Shown here: positions 34,763-43,428 of the stretch, in pieces
How positions within the stretch are numbered: position 1 is the stretch's first letter
Layout: each line of letters begins with the position of its first letter
Assembly: GCF_001909055.1 (NCBI RefSeq)
Contig: NZ_LVWI01000025.1
Location: 62,001-126,000, forward strand
Direction of reading: 5' to 3'
Length of the DNA stretch: 64,000 bases
Origin: Paenibacillus helianthi
GTDB taxonomy: Bacteria > Bacillota > Bacilli > Paenibacillales > Paenibacillaceae
Translations under genes and position numbers: made by a program
The notes under the pieces: model-generated
Told to the model about the DNA's origin: nothing
Databases searched by the model: none
Seen by the model: the letters and a program-made list of their open reading frames with translations, nothing else

Positions 34763-34810
34763 AACCCCCGAGTTCCACAGTTTACCAAACTGGTGGAATT
34801 CGGGGGTTTT
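34763..34810. terminator. Bidirectional terminator between convergent genes
   Basis: Long stem AACCCCCGAGTTCCACAGTTT / AAACTGGTGGAATTCGGGGGTT with a 4-base loop and T tail; serves the regulator (plus) and the abfA-DUF6171 pair (minus). Confidence 0.88.
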
Positions 34811-34875
34811 GGGTTCAGTCATATTCATGCGATGCTGTATTCTAGACTGCCTGGCCTGACGACTTCTGTACGCGC

Positions 34876-35151
34876 CTATTCGTTAACAGGCTGCCATAGA
34901 CCGCCGCCGGGAAGCGGACAACCGCGCGCTTTCAGCCGGGCCACAACCGGTATGATGCAGCCGCAGGCCGTGCAGGTTACGCCATCCTGCAGTTTGGGGC
35001 AGGTCCTGCAGATGGCGAACCGCTCCGTATATACCTGATCTGACGCGGTGTTGCCTTCATTGAACATCGATGACGCCAGTATACGGGCGATCTGCGCTTC
35101 TGTTACTTTATAATCGTCCCGGCAGCCTTTGCAGGCAGAGGTTGTGGCCAT
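34876..35151 (-). CDS. DUF6171-like Cys-rich protein
   Basis: 91 residues. Pattern ACKGCRDDYKVTEAQIARILASSMF, then CRTCPKLQDGVTCTACGCIIPVVARLKARGCPLPGG. It has eight Cys, arranged as three CxxC-like pairs plus a single, so a zinc ribbon is likely. I recall this as a Paenibacillus/Bacilli family of unknown function (DUF6171). It starts 13 bases after the abfA stop with AAGGAG upstream; it is probably co-transcribed with abfA, though a link in function is not evident. Confidence 0.75.
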   Translation of the reverse strand: MATTSACKGCRDDYKVTEAQIARILASSMFNEGNTASDQVYTERFAICRTCPKLQDGVTCTACGCIIPVVARLKARGCPLPGGGLWQPVNE

Positions 35152-35164
35152 AACAGTACTCCTT

Positions 35165-36661
35165 TTATGCGTTCGGTGTAATTTCCAGTACCGTTACCGA
35201 CATCGCCGGCAGTTCCACAGTAAGCGTATCTCCTTCCAGCTTGAAGGCAGTGAACGGCTGCGGAGCAACCGCTTCCGGCTCACTGAACGAGTTATGGGCA
35301 TCGATGGTTGCCCCGGCAAGCGTAGTGCCGGAAATCTGCACCGCTTTACCGGCAAGTCCGCGCAGCTCCAGCGGAAGCACCGCTGCGGATGCATGATTCA
35401 GGTTGCATAGGCTGACATGAATGACACCTTCAGCTGTTACCGATGCCGAAGCGGATACTTCCGGAATCTCCTTACCGTCATAGCTGTAAGAACCGCTGTC
35501 CAGCGTCAGATCGAGCAGTTCGGCGTCCTGATGCACCTTGTACATATTAAATACATGATAAGTCGGGGTCAGCAGCATTTTCTCGCCTTCAGTAAGGATG
35601 ACGGCCTGCAGCACGTTAATCGTCTGGGCAATATTCGCCATCCGCACACGGTCGCTGTGCTTGTGGAAAATATTCAGTGTCAATCCGGCAACCAGAGCAT
35701 CGCGGATCGAGTTCTGCTGATACAGGAAGCCCGGGTTCGTGCCCGGCTCCACATCATACCAGGTACCCCATTCATCGACGATCAGGCCGACTCTTTTCTC
35801 AGGATCGTATTTGTCCATAATCACGCTGTGGCGGGATACCAGTTCTTCCATGTGCAGCGCCTTTTCCAGTGTTGTGAAATATTCCGAAGTTTCAAAGCCG
35901 GTAGCCGCACCCTTATGCTCCCAAGTTGCGCCGGGAACGGTATAGTAATGCAGCGTGATGGAGTCCATAAACTTGGCAGCTTCGCGCATCAACACTTCCA
36001 TCCAGTGATAATCGTCCGAATTCGGCCCGCAAGCAATCCGGTGAATCTTGTTGTCCCCGTAGTTGCGGACGTAGGTCTGGAACTGCCGGTACAGATCAGC
36101 ATAAAACTCAGGACGCATATTGCCTCCGCAGCCCCAGTTTTCATTGCCTACACCAAAATACTTGACGGCCCACGCTTCTTCGCGGCCATTCTTCATGCGC
36201 AGCTCAGCCATCGGAGACACGCCGTTGAAGGTCAGATACTCTACCCATTCGGACATTTCCTGTACCGTTCCACTGCCTACATTACCGTTGATATAAGGCT
36301 CGCACTCCAGCATAGCGCACAGCTCCATAAACTCATGCGTTCCAAAATGGTTGTTCTCCACCGTACCGCCCCAGTGAGTGTTGATCATCCGTTTGCGGCC
36401 TTCGCGTTCCCCAATGCCATCCTTCCAGTGATATTCATCGGCAAAACATCCGCCCGGCCAGCGCAGCACCGGCACCTGGATCTCCTTAAGCGCTTTCACC
36501 ACATCATTGCGGATACCCTTGGTATTCGGAATCGGTGAATCCTCTCCTACCCAGATCCCCTCATAAATACACCGTCCCAAATGCTCGGAAAAATGTCCAT
36601 AAATGTTCCGGTTAATCGTTCCCTTGCGGATATCCGTGTTAAGCACTGCACGCTGAGCCAT
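35165..36661 (-). CDS. abfA: Alpha-N-arabinofuranosidase, GH51
   Basis: 498 residues, no signal peptide, so an intracellular enzyme that removes arabinose from imported arabino-oligosaccharides. (beta/alpha)8 barrel with acid/base Glu174 in FGVGNENWG and nucleophile Glu297 in [27 protein letters not shown] is the GH51 signature. The C-terminal ~130 residues form the beta-sandwich. Preceded by a strong promoter and a very AT-rich leader (36662-36719), a good place for an ArsR-type operator. Ribosome binding site GAGAGGCGG. Confidence 0.95.
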   Translation of the reverse strand: MAQRAVLNTDIRKGTINRNIYGHFSEHLGRCIYEGIWVGEDSPIPNTKGIRNDVVKALKEIQVPVLRWPGGCFADEYHWKDGIGEREGRKRMINTHWGGTVENNHFGTHEFMELCAMLECEPYINGNVGSGTVQEMSEWVEYLTFNGVSPMAELRMKNGREEAWAVKYFGVGNENWGCGGNMRPEFYADLYRQFQTYVRNYGDNKIHRIACGPNSDDYHWMEVLMREAAKFMDSITLHYYTVPGATWEHKGAATGFETSEYFTTLEKALHMEELVSRHSVIMDKYDPEKRVGLIVDEWGTWYDVEPGTNPGFLYQQNSIRDALVAGLTLNIFHKHSDRVRMANIAQTINVLQAVILTEGEKMLLTPTYHVFNMYKVHQDAELLDLTLDSGSYSYDGKEIPEVSASASVTAEGVIHVSLCNLNHASAAVLPLELRGLAGKAVQISGTTLAGATIDAHNSFSEPEAVAPQPFTAFKLEGDTLTVELPAMSVTVLEITPNA

Positions 36662-36719
36662 TCCAATGCCGCCTCTCTAAGATTAATGTATTTGTTAATT
36701 ATTTAATAAGTATATTAAG

Positions 36720-36749
36720 ATTATAATAGCTTTGCTTCACATTCGTCAA
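36720..36749 (-). promoter_or_regulatory. Promoter and AT-rich operator region of abfA
   Basis: Minus strand: -35 TTGACG (36744-36749), 18-base spacer, -10 TATAAT (36720-36725). Directly downstream (36680-36720) lies an AT-rich stretch with imperfect dyads around TTAATATACTTATTAAATAA, which overlaps the RNA start and would suit a repressor. Confidence 0.7.
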
Positions 36750-36753
36750 TAAC

Positions 36754-36792
36754 AAAAAGCGCCTCCCTGCCGCTGGCGGCACAAGAAGCGCT
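36754..36792 (-). terminator. Terminator after the exonuclease gene
   Basis: AGCGC / GCGCT outer pairs with an inner GCCGC/GGCGG-type stem and a TTTTT tail on the minus strand. Just 4 bases before the abfA -35. Confidence 0.75.
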
Positions 36793-36852
36793 ATGTCTAC
36801 AAATTAACTATTTGGGCAGTGGTTCGTCCTGCTGAATAGATGGAATGGAGTC

Positions 36853-37779
36853 TTAACCCAGATCCCCCAGCTCGATCTGCACAATGCCCCGTTCATCCTG
36901 TACCGTGCCGACTAAATGCATCAGGCTGCCGAACTCCAGCTCCTGAAATTTGCGGGCCGCGTTCTCGCGCTGCAGCTCCCACAGGCATTCTGCAAGTGTA
37001 CAGACTACCGGCACATCGCAGCGAATTTCGGCCAACTCGCGCGAGAGATGGAGCATATCGAGATCAGCTTCGATTTTGGCGCGCACTCCTTTGGGCAGCA
37101 GATGGAGATTCTCGATCACGCCTTCCACGGTACCGTATTCCGTCAGCAACTTCAGTGCTGTCTTCTCCCCGATGCCGCGTACGCCGGGATAATTGTCACT
37201 GGTATCGCCCATGAAGCCTTTCAGATCAATCACCTGGGCAGGCGTTAGCCCTCTTTCTTCCAGGAGCTCCGCAGGATCGTACACTTTGTAGTTGGAGCGG
37301 CCTTTTTTCATAATCACGACCTTAACGCTGTCACTGACCAGCTGCAGCATATCATGATCTCCTGTCAAAATATAGACCTCGGACTCTCCGCTGTAGCAGG
37401 ACGCAAGCGTGCCGATGCAATCATCCGCTTCATAGCCCACCAGGCCGATATTCGGCACACCCAGCTCAGCTACCACCTCTTTGACCAGATCGAACTGCGG
37501 GATCAGCTCCAGCGGCGCATCAATGCGGTTCGATTTGTAGCCGTCATATTTCTCGGTGCGGAAGGTCCCCTTGCCCATATCCCAGCAGCAGACGACGTGG
37601 GAAGGCTCAAACGTGCTAACCGCATCGAAGAAATACTGCAAAAATCCGTACACCGCATTCGTCGGCATTCCAGCCTTAGTCTTGCGGATATATCCTCCAT
37701 AAGCGGTCGCATAAAAAGCCCGGAACAGCAGAGCCATTCCGTCGACGATCATTACCCGGCCCTTCGTTTCTGAACTCAT
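36853..37779 (-). CDS. 5'-3' exonuclease (PolA N-domain type, YpcP-like)
   Basis: 308 residues, a stand-alone version of the 5' nuclease domain of DNA polymerase I. Metal-site acidic motifs: IVDGMALLFRAFYA (Asp13), CCWDMGKGTFR, GYEADDCIGTLA (Asp cluster near 117), YILTGDHDMLQLV and the helix-hairpin-helix GFMGDTSDNYPGVRGIGEKTALKLL. It removes RNA primers and flaps on lagging-strand fragments. No polymerase domain follows, so this is not a truncated polA (Bacillus has both). Confidence 0.9.
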   Translation of the reverse strand: MSSETKGRVMIVDGMALLFRAFYATAYGGYIRKTKAGMPTNAVYGFLQYFFDAVSTFEPSHVVCCWDMGKGTFRTEKYDGYKSNRIDAPLELIPQFDLVKEVVAELGVPNIGLVGYEADDCIGTLASCYSGESEVYILTGDHDMLQLVSDSVKVVIMKKGRSNYKVYDPAELLEERGLTPAQVIDLKGFMGDTSDNYPGVRGIGEKTALKLLTEYGTVEGVIENLHLLPKGVRAKIEADLDMLHLSRELAEIRCDVPVVCTLAECLWELQRENAARKFQELEFGSLMHLVGTVQDERGIVQIELGDLG

Positions 37780-37824
37780 GTGTAACCTCTCCTTGTATCT
37801 TCTTATTTTCGGTTGTAGAAGGAA

Positions 37825-38190
37825 TCAGGCCTTGTTCCATGCAGCAGCGTACTGCTCTTCCTTGTAGCCCACGGTAACGTTAGTGCCGTCAGTGACAATC
37901 GGACGTTTGATCAGCATGCCATTGCTGGACAGCAGTTCCAGCTGCTCCGCTTCGCCGAGACTGGGCAGCTTGTCCTTCAGTCCAAGATTCTTATACACTT
38001 CTCCGCTTGTATTAAAAAACTTCTTCAGTTCCAGCCCGCTGCCCGCCACCAGCACGCGCAGTTCAGCCACAGTGGGCGGCTGCTCGGCTATATGCTGCAG
38101 CTCCAGCTCATGGCCGGCTTCCCTAAGCCATTTTACGGCACTGCGGCAGGTGCTGCATTTAGGATATTGATAGACTTTTAAGTGACTCAT
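37825..38190 (-). CDS. Spx/ArsC-like thioredoxin-fold protein
   Basis: 121 residues. MSHLKVYQYPKCSTCRSAVKWL has the Cys12-x2-Cys15 motif; NTSGEVYKNLGLKDKLPSL and LIKRPIVTDG are shared by ArsC and Spx proteins. The Tyr-x-x-Pro-Lys-Cys-Ser-Thr-Cys form is that of YusI/YffB-like members rather than of true Spx. The activity (reductase or regulator) is not settled by sequence. Confidence 0.85.
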   Translation of the reverse strand: MSHLKVYQYPKCSTCRSAVKWLREAGHELELQHIAEQPPTVAELRVLVAGSGLELKKFFNTSGEVYKNLGLKDKLPSLGEAEQLELLSSNGMLIKRPIVTDGTNVTVGYKEEQYAAAWNKA

Positions 38191-38298
38191 CAGCTGCTCC
38201 TTCGGTGTACATTGAAAATTTCAAAACTTTCCCCGTATAGCTCGCTTGAGGTGAAATCAAAGGCACTTATGCCTCTCATTTCCCCACAGGGCCGTTGG

Positions 38299-39348
38299 CT
38301 ACTTCCTGGCCGCGTCCCGCTGCAGTCTCTCCTGCAGCAGCGCCAGATCAGGGGGCAGCGGCGCTTCAAAAACCAGCTCCGTGCGCAGCACAGGATGCTG
38401 GAAGGACAGCCGAACCGCGTGCAACGCCTGGCGCGGAATGGAGGCGTCCAGCTCCATTATACGTTTCAATTGTGCGCTCTCTGCACCATCCAGCTCCACT
38501 ACGCGCTTCGGTTGCGCTTGCTCCTCCGCAATCTGCGCCTGAGGCACCCCGGCGGGCACCCCCTTGGCGTATAGCGGGTGACGGTACATACCGTCACCGA
38601 TCAGCGGGCAGCCGATGGAGCCCATATGCACCCGGATCTGGTGGGTGCGGCCGCTCTCCAGCTTCAGCTCGACCTTGGCCGCGCCGGGGTACACCTCCTT
38701 GACCTCGTAGCGGGTCAAGGAGGGATAACCCTCCGGCGTTACGATCCGCCGGTGCGGCTCCGCCGGGTCGCGGTCGATCGGGCCGTCGATATCGCCGCTT
38801 GGCGCAGCAGGAACACCATGCACCCAGGCGTTGTAGCGCTTGTCCACCGTTCCGGCAATCATCTGCTCGGAAATATGCTGGTGGCTGTATGGATTCTTGG
38901 CAATGACTAGCACACCCGACGTCTCCTGATCCAGCCGGTGAACGGGACGAAATCGGAATTGCTCGCTCTTTTGCGCCCAATAGTAGACGACTCCATTCGC
39001 AAGCGTATCGGTATAATGCCCGTGGGTAGGATGCACAATGATTCCCGCCGCCTTGTTGACGACCAGCAGATGCTCATCCTCATACAGGATCTCAAAAGGA
39101 ATCGGCTGCGGCATAATATCCTCCGAAGTCTCCTGTTCCATGCGGATCTCCACAGTATCGCCAGCGGCTACCCTCACGCTGATATAGACCCGTTCCCCGT
39201 TCAGCATAATGCCCTGGTCCGTCATTTTGAGCCGGGACAGCAGCTTGCGGGAGACATCCATCCGCTTCTGCAGAATGGTCTTAAGCAGCCAGCCGTCCTC
39301 AGACGGCGGCACTTGATATGAAATGGGTGAATAATAGCTCGTTGTCAT
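38299..39348 (-). CDS. RluA-family 23S rRNA/tRNA pseudouridine synthase
   Basis: 349 residues from ATG 39348 (MTTSYYSPISY), two bases after the adenosyltransferase stop. An S4-like N-terminal segment (VSRKLLSRLKMTDQGIMLNGERVYISVRVAAGDTVEI) precedes the catalytic core: HPTHGHYTDTLANGV, catalytic Asp in RFRPVHRLDQETSGVL, and SGRTHQIRVHMGSIGCPLIGD. A stretch of about 40 residues inserted near the C-terminus (QAQIAEEQAQPKRVVEL to IMELDAS) holds an imperfect repeat (KRVVELDGAE / KRIMELDAS) and looks low in constraint. Which RNA position it modifies is not decidable here. After the gene a hairpin GGTGAAAT/ATTTC encloses AGGCA/TGCCT without a T run. Confidence 0.9.
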   Translation of the reverse strand: MTTSYYSPISYQVPPSEDGWLLKTILQKRMDVSRKLLSRLKMTDQGIMLNGERVYISVRVAAGDTVEIRMEQETSEDIMPQPIPFEILYEDEHLLVVNKAAGIIVHPTHGHYTDTLANGVVYYWAQKSEQFRFRPVHRLDQETSGVLVIAKNPYSHQHISEQMIAGTVDKRYNAWVHGVPAAPSGDIDGPIDRDPAEPHRRIVTPEGYPSLTRYEVKEVYPGAAKVELKLESGRTHQIRVHMGSIGCPLIGDGMYRHPLYAKGVPAGVPQAQIAEEQAQPKRVVELDGAESAQLKRIMELDASIPRQALHAVRLSFQHPVLRTELVFEAPLPPDLALLQERLQRDAARK

Positions 39349-39349
39349 G

Positions 39350-39913
39350 TTAATTGCGGAACACCTTTTTGCTGCGCACATACTCTACGTCTGCAATCCC
39401 GAGCCGTGTATTGGCCGTGCGGGCCAGCGCAAAAAAGTAATCCGACAGCCGGTTCAGATAGATCACTGCCTCCGGGTTGATATCCGCACTCCGTCCCAAG
39501 GTAACTGCGCGGCGCTCCGCGCGGCGGCATACCGTACGGCAGACATGCAGCACAGATGACAACTGGCTTCCTCCCGGCAGGATGAAGCGCTCCAGCACCG
39601 GATTTTCTGCCTGCAGTGCATCAATCCAGCCTTCAAGACGCTCAGCCATCTCACTTTTCACCTTATATTTGTTCTCACTCAGCTTCACAAAAGCCAAATC
39701 CGAGCCGCAGTCGAACAGCTCATGCTGAATCTCCAGCAGCTGCTCCCGCACATCTGTGAACTTCTCGTCCTCCATCAGACTGCGCGCCTGGCCGACAAAG
39801 CTGTTCAGCTCGTCAATCGTGCCGTAGGCCTCAACGCGTACATCGTCCTTGCCTACGCGGCCGCCAATGACTGATGTTTCCCCTTTGTCCCCCGTACGTG
39901 TATAGATCGCCAT
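39350..39913 (-). CDS. pduO: PduO-type ATP:cob(I)alamin adenosyltransferase
   Basis: 187 residues. TRTGDKGETSVIGG at the N-terminus binds ATP; EAYGTIDELNSFVG, HELFDCGSDLA, CRTVCRRAERRAV and LNRLSDYFFALAR are the family signatures. Makes coenzyme B12 by adding the 5'-deoxyadenosyl group, so it complements the cobalamin operon 6 kb away, though it is not under that riboswitch. Ribosome binding site GGAGGG, 7 bases before the ATG. Confidence 0.95.
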   Translation of the reverse strand: MAIYTRTGDKGETSVIGGRVGKDDVRVEAYGTIDELNSFVGQARSLMEDEKFTDVREQLLEIQHELFDCGSDLAFVKLSENKYKVKSEMAERLEGWIDALQAENPVLERFILPGGSQLSSVLHVCRTVCRRAERRAVTLGRSADINPEAVIYLNRLSDYFFALARTANTRLGIADVEYVRSKKVFRN

Positions 39914-40237
39914 TCTTTGTCCCTCCTGCCTCTAAAGTCACATATTCTTAGTTTAAACGCTCCTATGTAGATAAGGCAAACAAAGTTCGGCATTTCTGAC
40001 ATGTAAATAACTCCCTGAACCAGGGTTATCCATTGAATGTTCTGCTACACTTACGGTTTTCTAAGCTTGCATCATGATCCTCATCCTCTTTCCTGTACAG
40101 CACAGTCAGTAGCGTGCGCACATTCGTATGAAATCATTGTATGCCTAAAGCCTGACCCCGACATCGGAATGACGCCGCTCCTGCCCTCCGTCTACGGACG
40201 TGGAAGAATATCACTGTCTGTGCCAGTCTATCCTCAA
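39914..40237. other. Gene-free stretch
   Basis: I see no supported gene, RNA or repeat here. A plus-strand frame from 40037 runs through this region and across the Spo0E-like gene, but it has no ribosome binding site and an odd composition, so I do not accept it. Confidence 0.6.
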
Positions 40238-40260
40238 CAAAAAAGGGACCCGGAGGTCCC
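40238..40260 (-). terminator. Terminator after the Spo0E-like gene
   Basis: GGGACC / GGTCCC stem with a 4-base loop, followed on the minus strand by seven bases mostly T. Confidence 0.8.
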
Positions 40261-40282
40261 CAGTCAAAGAACATTCGCAGCT

Positions 40283-40534
40283 TCAGCGTCTGCGGAAATG
40301 CCCTCTCATGTATTCATTAATTTTCAGGTCCAGCAGGCTGCTGATTTCGATCACATTAGCCGAAGTGAACGAATTCTCCTGTGCAAAAAGCTGTTCCATT
40401 CTGCTGCGGAGAATACGGATTTCATCTTCCAAAGAGAGTCTGTGTGCGTTAACATCACCCTTGGGGGGCCTTTTCCCGCTTCCGGTCAAACATTCCCCGC
40501 CATAGGAAGGCAAGTAATAATCGGCGCTGAGCAC
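40283..40534 (-). CDS. Spo0E-like aspartyl-phosphate phosphatase
   Basis: 83 residues from GTG 40534. The core LEDEIRILRSRMEQLFAQENSF to VIEISSLLDLKINEYMRG is the two-helix hairpin of Spo0E proteins; the usual Ser-Gln-Glu-Leu-Asp signature appears as SSLLD with the Asp kept. Such proteins dephosphorylate Spo0A~P and restrain sporulation. An ATG two codons upstream (40540) directly abuts GGAGGG, too close to be used, while the GTG has a 7-8 base spacing. About 30 extra residues (SADYYLPSYGGECLTG...) precede the core. Confidence 0.8.
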   Translation of the reverse strand: MLSADYYLPSYGGECLTGSGKRPPKGDVNAHRLSLEDEIRILRSRMEQLFAQENSFTSANVIEISSLLDLKINEYMRGHFRRR

Positions 40535-40675
40535 AATCATCCCTCCTAAATGTATGATTCAGAAAAGAAAATCCATGTAAGTACTAACACAGGTGTTTCT
40601 TGTCCTCAGAGTAAAATAATACCATACAATAAAGAGATCCGCTATAGTCCGATTATCTTCATCTTTGTTGCCTCA

Positions 40676-41893
40676 TTACAGATGTTCACGTTCCAGTTGT
40701 GAGACAAATGCCCCTATCCGTTCTACAGCCTCGTTCAGCTGGGAGACAGAAGTGGCGTAGGAGCAGCGGAGATACCCTTCGCCCCCAAGTCCAAAGACGC
40801 TGCCGGGAACCGCGGCTACCTTATACTCCAGCAGCAGGCGCTGGGCAAATTCGTCGGAAGTGAGTCCAGTGCGGCGTATGCTCGGAAATGCGTAAAATGC
40901 GCCTTGCGGCTCATGGCATTCCAGTCCGGCATCACGCAAGCCCTTGACAATCAGGCGGCGGCGCTGGTTATAGGAGTCGGTCATCCGGTCCTTCTCTTCC
41001 ATACCGTTGGTTAATGCCTCCAGCGCAGCCACCTGACCCATGGAAGGCGCACACATGACGGTGTATTGATGGATTTTCAGCATCGCGGAGATTAAGTCCG
41101 GATGTCCGCAAGCATAGCCCATTCGCCAGCCGGTCATAGCAAATGCCTTGGAGAAGCCGCTAACCAGAATCGTCCGGTCAATCATCCCCGGCAGTGAAGC
41201 GAAGCTGACATGATTGCTGCCGTAAGTGAGTTCCGCATAGATTTCATCGGAGATCACGATGAGATCATGCTTTTCCACAACTTTGGCAATCGGCTCCCAG
41301 TCCTCACGGCTCATAATCGCACCCGTCGGGTTGCTGGGATAACAGAGAATCAGAATTTTGGAGCGCGGGGTAATCTTGGCCTCCAGCCCCTCTGCGGTAA
41401 GCTTGAAGTTGTTCTCCCCGAACGTTTCAATGCCGACAGGAATCCCGCCGCCAATCGCGGTAATCGGAGAATAGGAAATATAACAAGGCTCAGGAATAAG
41501 AATCTCATCTCCGGGCGAGATCAAGGCGCGCAGGGCCAGATCAATGGCTTCACTGCCGCCCACTGTGGCGATAATCTGATTGGCCGGATTATAATCAACG
41601 GCGAAGCGGTTGTGCAAATACTCGGCGATGCCTTCCCGAAGCTCCGGCATACCCGCGTTCGAGGTATAGCCCGTAAAACCTCTCTCCAGCGAATATACGC
41701 ATGCTTCTCTAACATGCCATGGCGTCTTAAAGTCCGGCTCCCCGACCCCAAGTGAAATAATATCTTTGCTGCCTGCCGCCAGATCAAAAAACTTGCGGAT
41801 GCCCGAAGGCTGAATCTGCTGGACCAGCGGCGCCAAATAGGAACTCATTGATTTGCCTGTATCTCCGGTATGCTGACTGTTATTCGTGATCAT
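40676..41893 (-). CDS. alaT: Class I/II PLP aminotransferase, likely alanine transaminase
   Basis: 405 residues. ISLGVGEPDFKTPWHV, YTSNAGMPELREGIAEYL, PEPCYISY, CYPSNPTGAIMS, SDEIYAELTYG and the PLP lysine in VSGFSKAFAMTGWRMGYA are fold-type I aminotransferase motifs. It follows an Lrp/AsnC regulator in the same operon, as the Bacillus alaR-alaT (yugG-yugH) pair does, which is the reason for the alanine call; PatA-like specificity is possible. Ribosome binding site AAAGGAAG. Confidence 0.82.
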   Translation of the reverse strand: MITNNSQHTGDTGKSMSSYLAPLVQQIQPSGIRKFFDLAAGSKDIISLGVGEPDFKTPWHVREACVYSLERGFTGYTSNAGMPELREGIAEYLHNRFAVDYNPANQIIATVGGSEAIDLALRALISPGDEILIPEPCYISYSPITAIGGGIPVGIETFGENNFKLTAEGLEAKITPRSKILILCYPSNPTGAIMSREDWEPIAKVVEKHDLIVISDEIYAELTYGSNHVSFASLPGMIDRTILVSGFSKAFAMTGWRMGYACGHPDLISAMLKIHQYTVMCAPSMGQVAALEALTNGMEEKDRMTDSYNQRRRLIVKGLRDAGLECHEPQGAFYAFPSIRRTGLTSDEFAQRLLLEYKVAAVPGSVFGLGGEGYLRCSYATSVSQLNEAVERIGAFVSQLEREHL

Positions 41894-41908
41894 AGATGAT
41901 TACTTCCT

Positions 41909-42409
41909 TTACGGAGATATCATGAGACGGTTGTCTTCCTCATGCTCTTCAAAGATGATACCGTCCTGTTTGTATTTTTTGAGCGTGAAATTCGTTTTGG
42001 TCGAGAGCACCGCATCAATTGGGGACAGCTTCTCAGATACGAAATTGGCGACCTCCCGCAGATTCCGGCCTTCCACTTCTACTAAGAGATCATAGGCTCC
42101 CGACATGAGGTAGACCGATTTCACCTGGGGATACAGATATATCCGTTCAGCAATTCCCTCGAAGCCCCGGCCCCGTTCCGGGGTGATCTGGACTTCAATC
42201 AGCGCTGTGACCCGTTCATCGTCCACCTTATCCCAATTCACAACAGTGGCATATTTAACAATGACATGGTCTTTCTCCATTTGCTCAATCACTTGTTTGA
42301 CGTCGTCTTCTTCCGCTCCCAGCAGCGTTGCCATCAGTGCTGTAGAGCTCCGCGCGTCCTCCTTGAGCAGTTCCAGCACTTTCCTCTTCAGTTCATTCAT
42401 TTCCTTCAT
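41909..42409 (-). CDS. alaR: Lrp/AsnC-family regulator (AlaR-like)
   Basis: 166 residues from ATG 42409 (MKEMNELKRKVLELL), preceded by AGGAGG with 6 bases spacing; the longer open frame upstream covers the promoter region and a terminator and is rejected. N-terminal winged helix with an unusually divergent recognition part (DARSSTALMATLLGAEEDDVKQVIEQMEKDHVIVKYATVV), then the RAM ligand domain (ALIEVQIT, YPQVKSVYLMSGAYDLLVEVEG). Fifteen bases separate it from the aminotransferase gene. Confidence 0.85.
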   Translation of the reverse strand: MKEMNELKRKVLELLKEDARSSTALMATLLGAEEDDVKQVIEQMEKDHVIVKYATVVNWDKVDDERVTALIEVQITPERGRGFEGIAERIYLYPQVKSVYLMSGAYDLLVEVEGRNLREVANFVSEKLSPIDAVLSTKTNFTLKKYKQDGIIFEEHEEDNRLMISP

Positions 42410-42476
42410 GCCTTCCCTCCTGCGAAAAGAGTTTAATACTAATATGACATGAAAATGGCACTTCTGCAAACAAAAT

Positions 42477-42496
42477 AACCCCGCAGGAGCGGGGTT
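42477..42496 (-). terminator. Terminator after the spore-coat genes
   Basis: AACCCCGC / GCGGGGTT with a 4-base loop, then TATTTTGTTT on the minus strand. Confidence 0.75.
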
Positions 42497-42582
42497 AACG
42501 GATTGCATGATCTGGAAAAGCTTTTCCCCCCCGAGATGCAGGAAAGAGATAGCTTTGCTGCGTCGGGTAGGGGATAGCAGGG

Positions 42583-42969
42583 TTACATATAGTAGGAACT
42601 TTGCACGTTAGGCTGATGCTGCGATACATTAGGTGCCTGTCTGTAGTCGCCAGTCCCATTTAATTTTTGCTGTACAAAATGCTGGCTTTTTTGCTGGATC
42701 TGCTGTGCGCTTTGGATCTGCTTGTCCACGGCTTGGCGAAGGGCTTTGTCCGGTGCTTGATAGAATCCCATCTGAGACATCTGGTTATACAAATCCCCTT
42801 GAATACGAAGCGTATCCATGGTCAGGTCATTGAAGACCCGGCGCACGGTTTGACAATTCGATTCTGTAGCCGCTGTCGTATATTCGCGTACGGTCCGTTT
42901 CAGGTCATCCAGAATCATAGTTAACAGATCTTCATCCGCCATAAATTGAGCTCCGTTTTGTGCGTACAC
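42583..42969 (-). CDS. Spore coat protein, CotF family
   Basis: 128 residues. MADEDLLTMILDDLKRTVREYTTAATESNC and VRRVFNDLTMDTLRIQGDLYNQMSQMGFYQAP are the CotF-like domain (DUF/ferritin-like coat family). The C-terminal third is Gln/Asn-rich (QIQSAQQIQQKSQ, NVSQHQPNVQSSYYM), usual for coat proteins. It is the second gene of a small coat operon. Confidence 0.85.
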   Translation of the reverse strand: MYAQNGAQFMADEDLLTMILDDLKRTVREYTTAATESNCQTVRRVFNDLTMDTLRIQGDLYNQMSQMGFYQAPDKALRQAVDKQIQSAQQIQQKSQHFVQQKLNGTGDYRQAPNVSQHQPNVQSSYYM

Positions 42970-43015
42970 TTAATAACCTCCTTGAAATAATTTTAGATTT
43001 CATGCTTAAAAGCAC

Positions 43016-43252
43016 TTATTGCTGCGGTTGTGAGGGCGCATATTGCTGGTGCTGCTGCAGAAGCTGAATCAGCATTCCCATGTGATGGGTATGGCTCTGG
43101 ATTTGCTGGTTGCAAATCTGGTTCACCGTCGAGTTCTGAGTACTGCCGGCGGTTGCGGCCAGCTGCTTAATCAGCAGATCCTCATTGGAGATGGAGTCCG
43201 CAATATATTCCAGTTCTTTTCCGCTAAGTGCCTGCATTTGCGTAGATTGCAT
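43016..43252 (-). CDS. Small spore coat-associated protein
   Basis: 78 residues. Helical, with ALSGKELEYIADSISNEDLLIKQLAA, followed by TVNQICNQQIQSHTHHMGMLIQLLQQHQQY. The pattern is that of short CotF-like partner proteins that stand in front of CotF-type genes in Paenibacillus. 46 bases lie between its stop and the next start. Its upstream region has CATACTAAT, which is somewhat like a mother-cell sigma -10 element; this is weak. Confidence 0.7.
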   Translation of the reverse strand: MQSTQMQALSGKELEYIADSISNEDLLIKQLAATAGSTQNSTVNQICNQQIQSHTHHMGMLIQLLQQHQQYAPSQPQQ

Positions 43253-43428
43253 GTTCTTGTATCCCTCCTTCTATATGGTTCAAGCCGTATTAGTATGCTG
43301 CGGATAGAAACTAAATATGTGCCAAAAAGCACAGCTCCCTACACGTAAAGAAGACCTCAATGATGTATGAGAGCCTGAACAGCGACCAATAATACCTTAT
43401 CGGAATCTCATAAAGGGGAGATCAACAG

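Noticed and set aside
35417..36538. 373-codon plus-strand frame opposite abfA
   Set aside because: Shadow of the arabinofuranosidase gene; the opposite strand has clear catalytic motifs and start signals.
40037..40549. 170-codon plus-strand frame covering the gene-free stretch and the Spo0E-like gene
   Set aside because: No ribosome binding site, unusual Pro/Ser/His-rich composition, and it crosses a terminator and a well-supported minus-strand gene.
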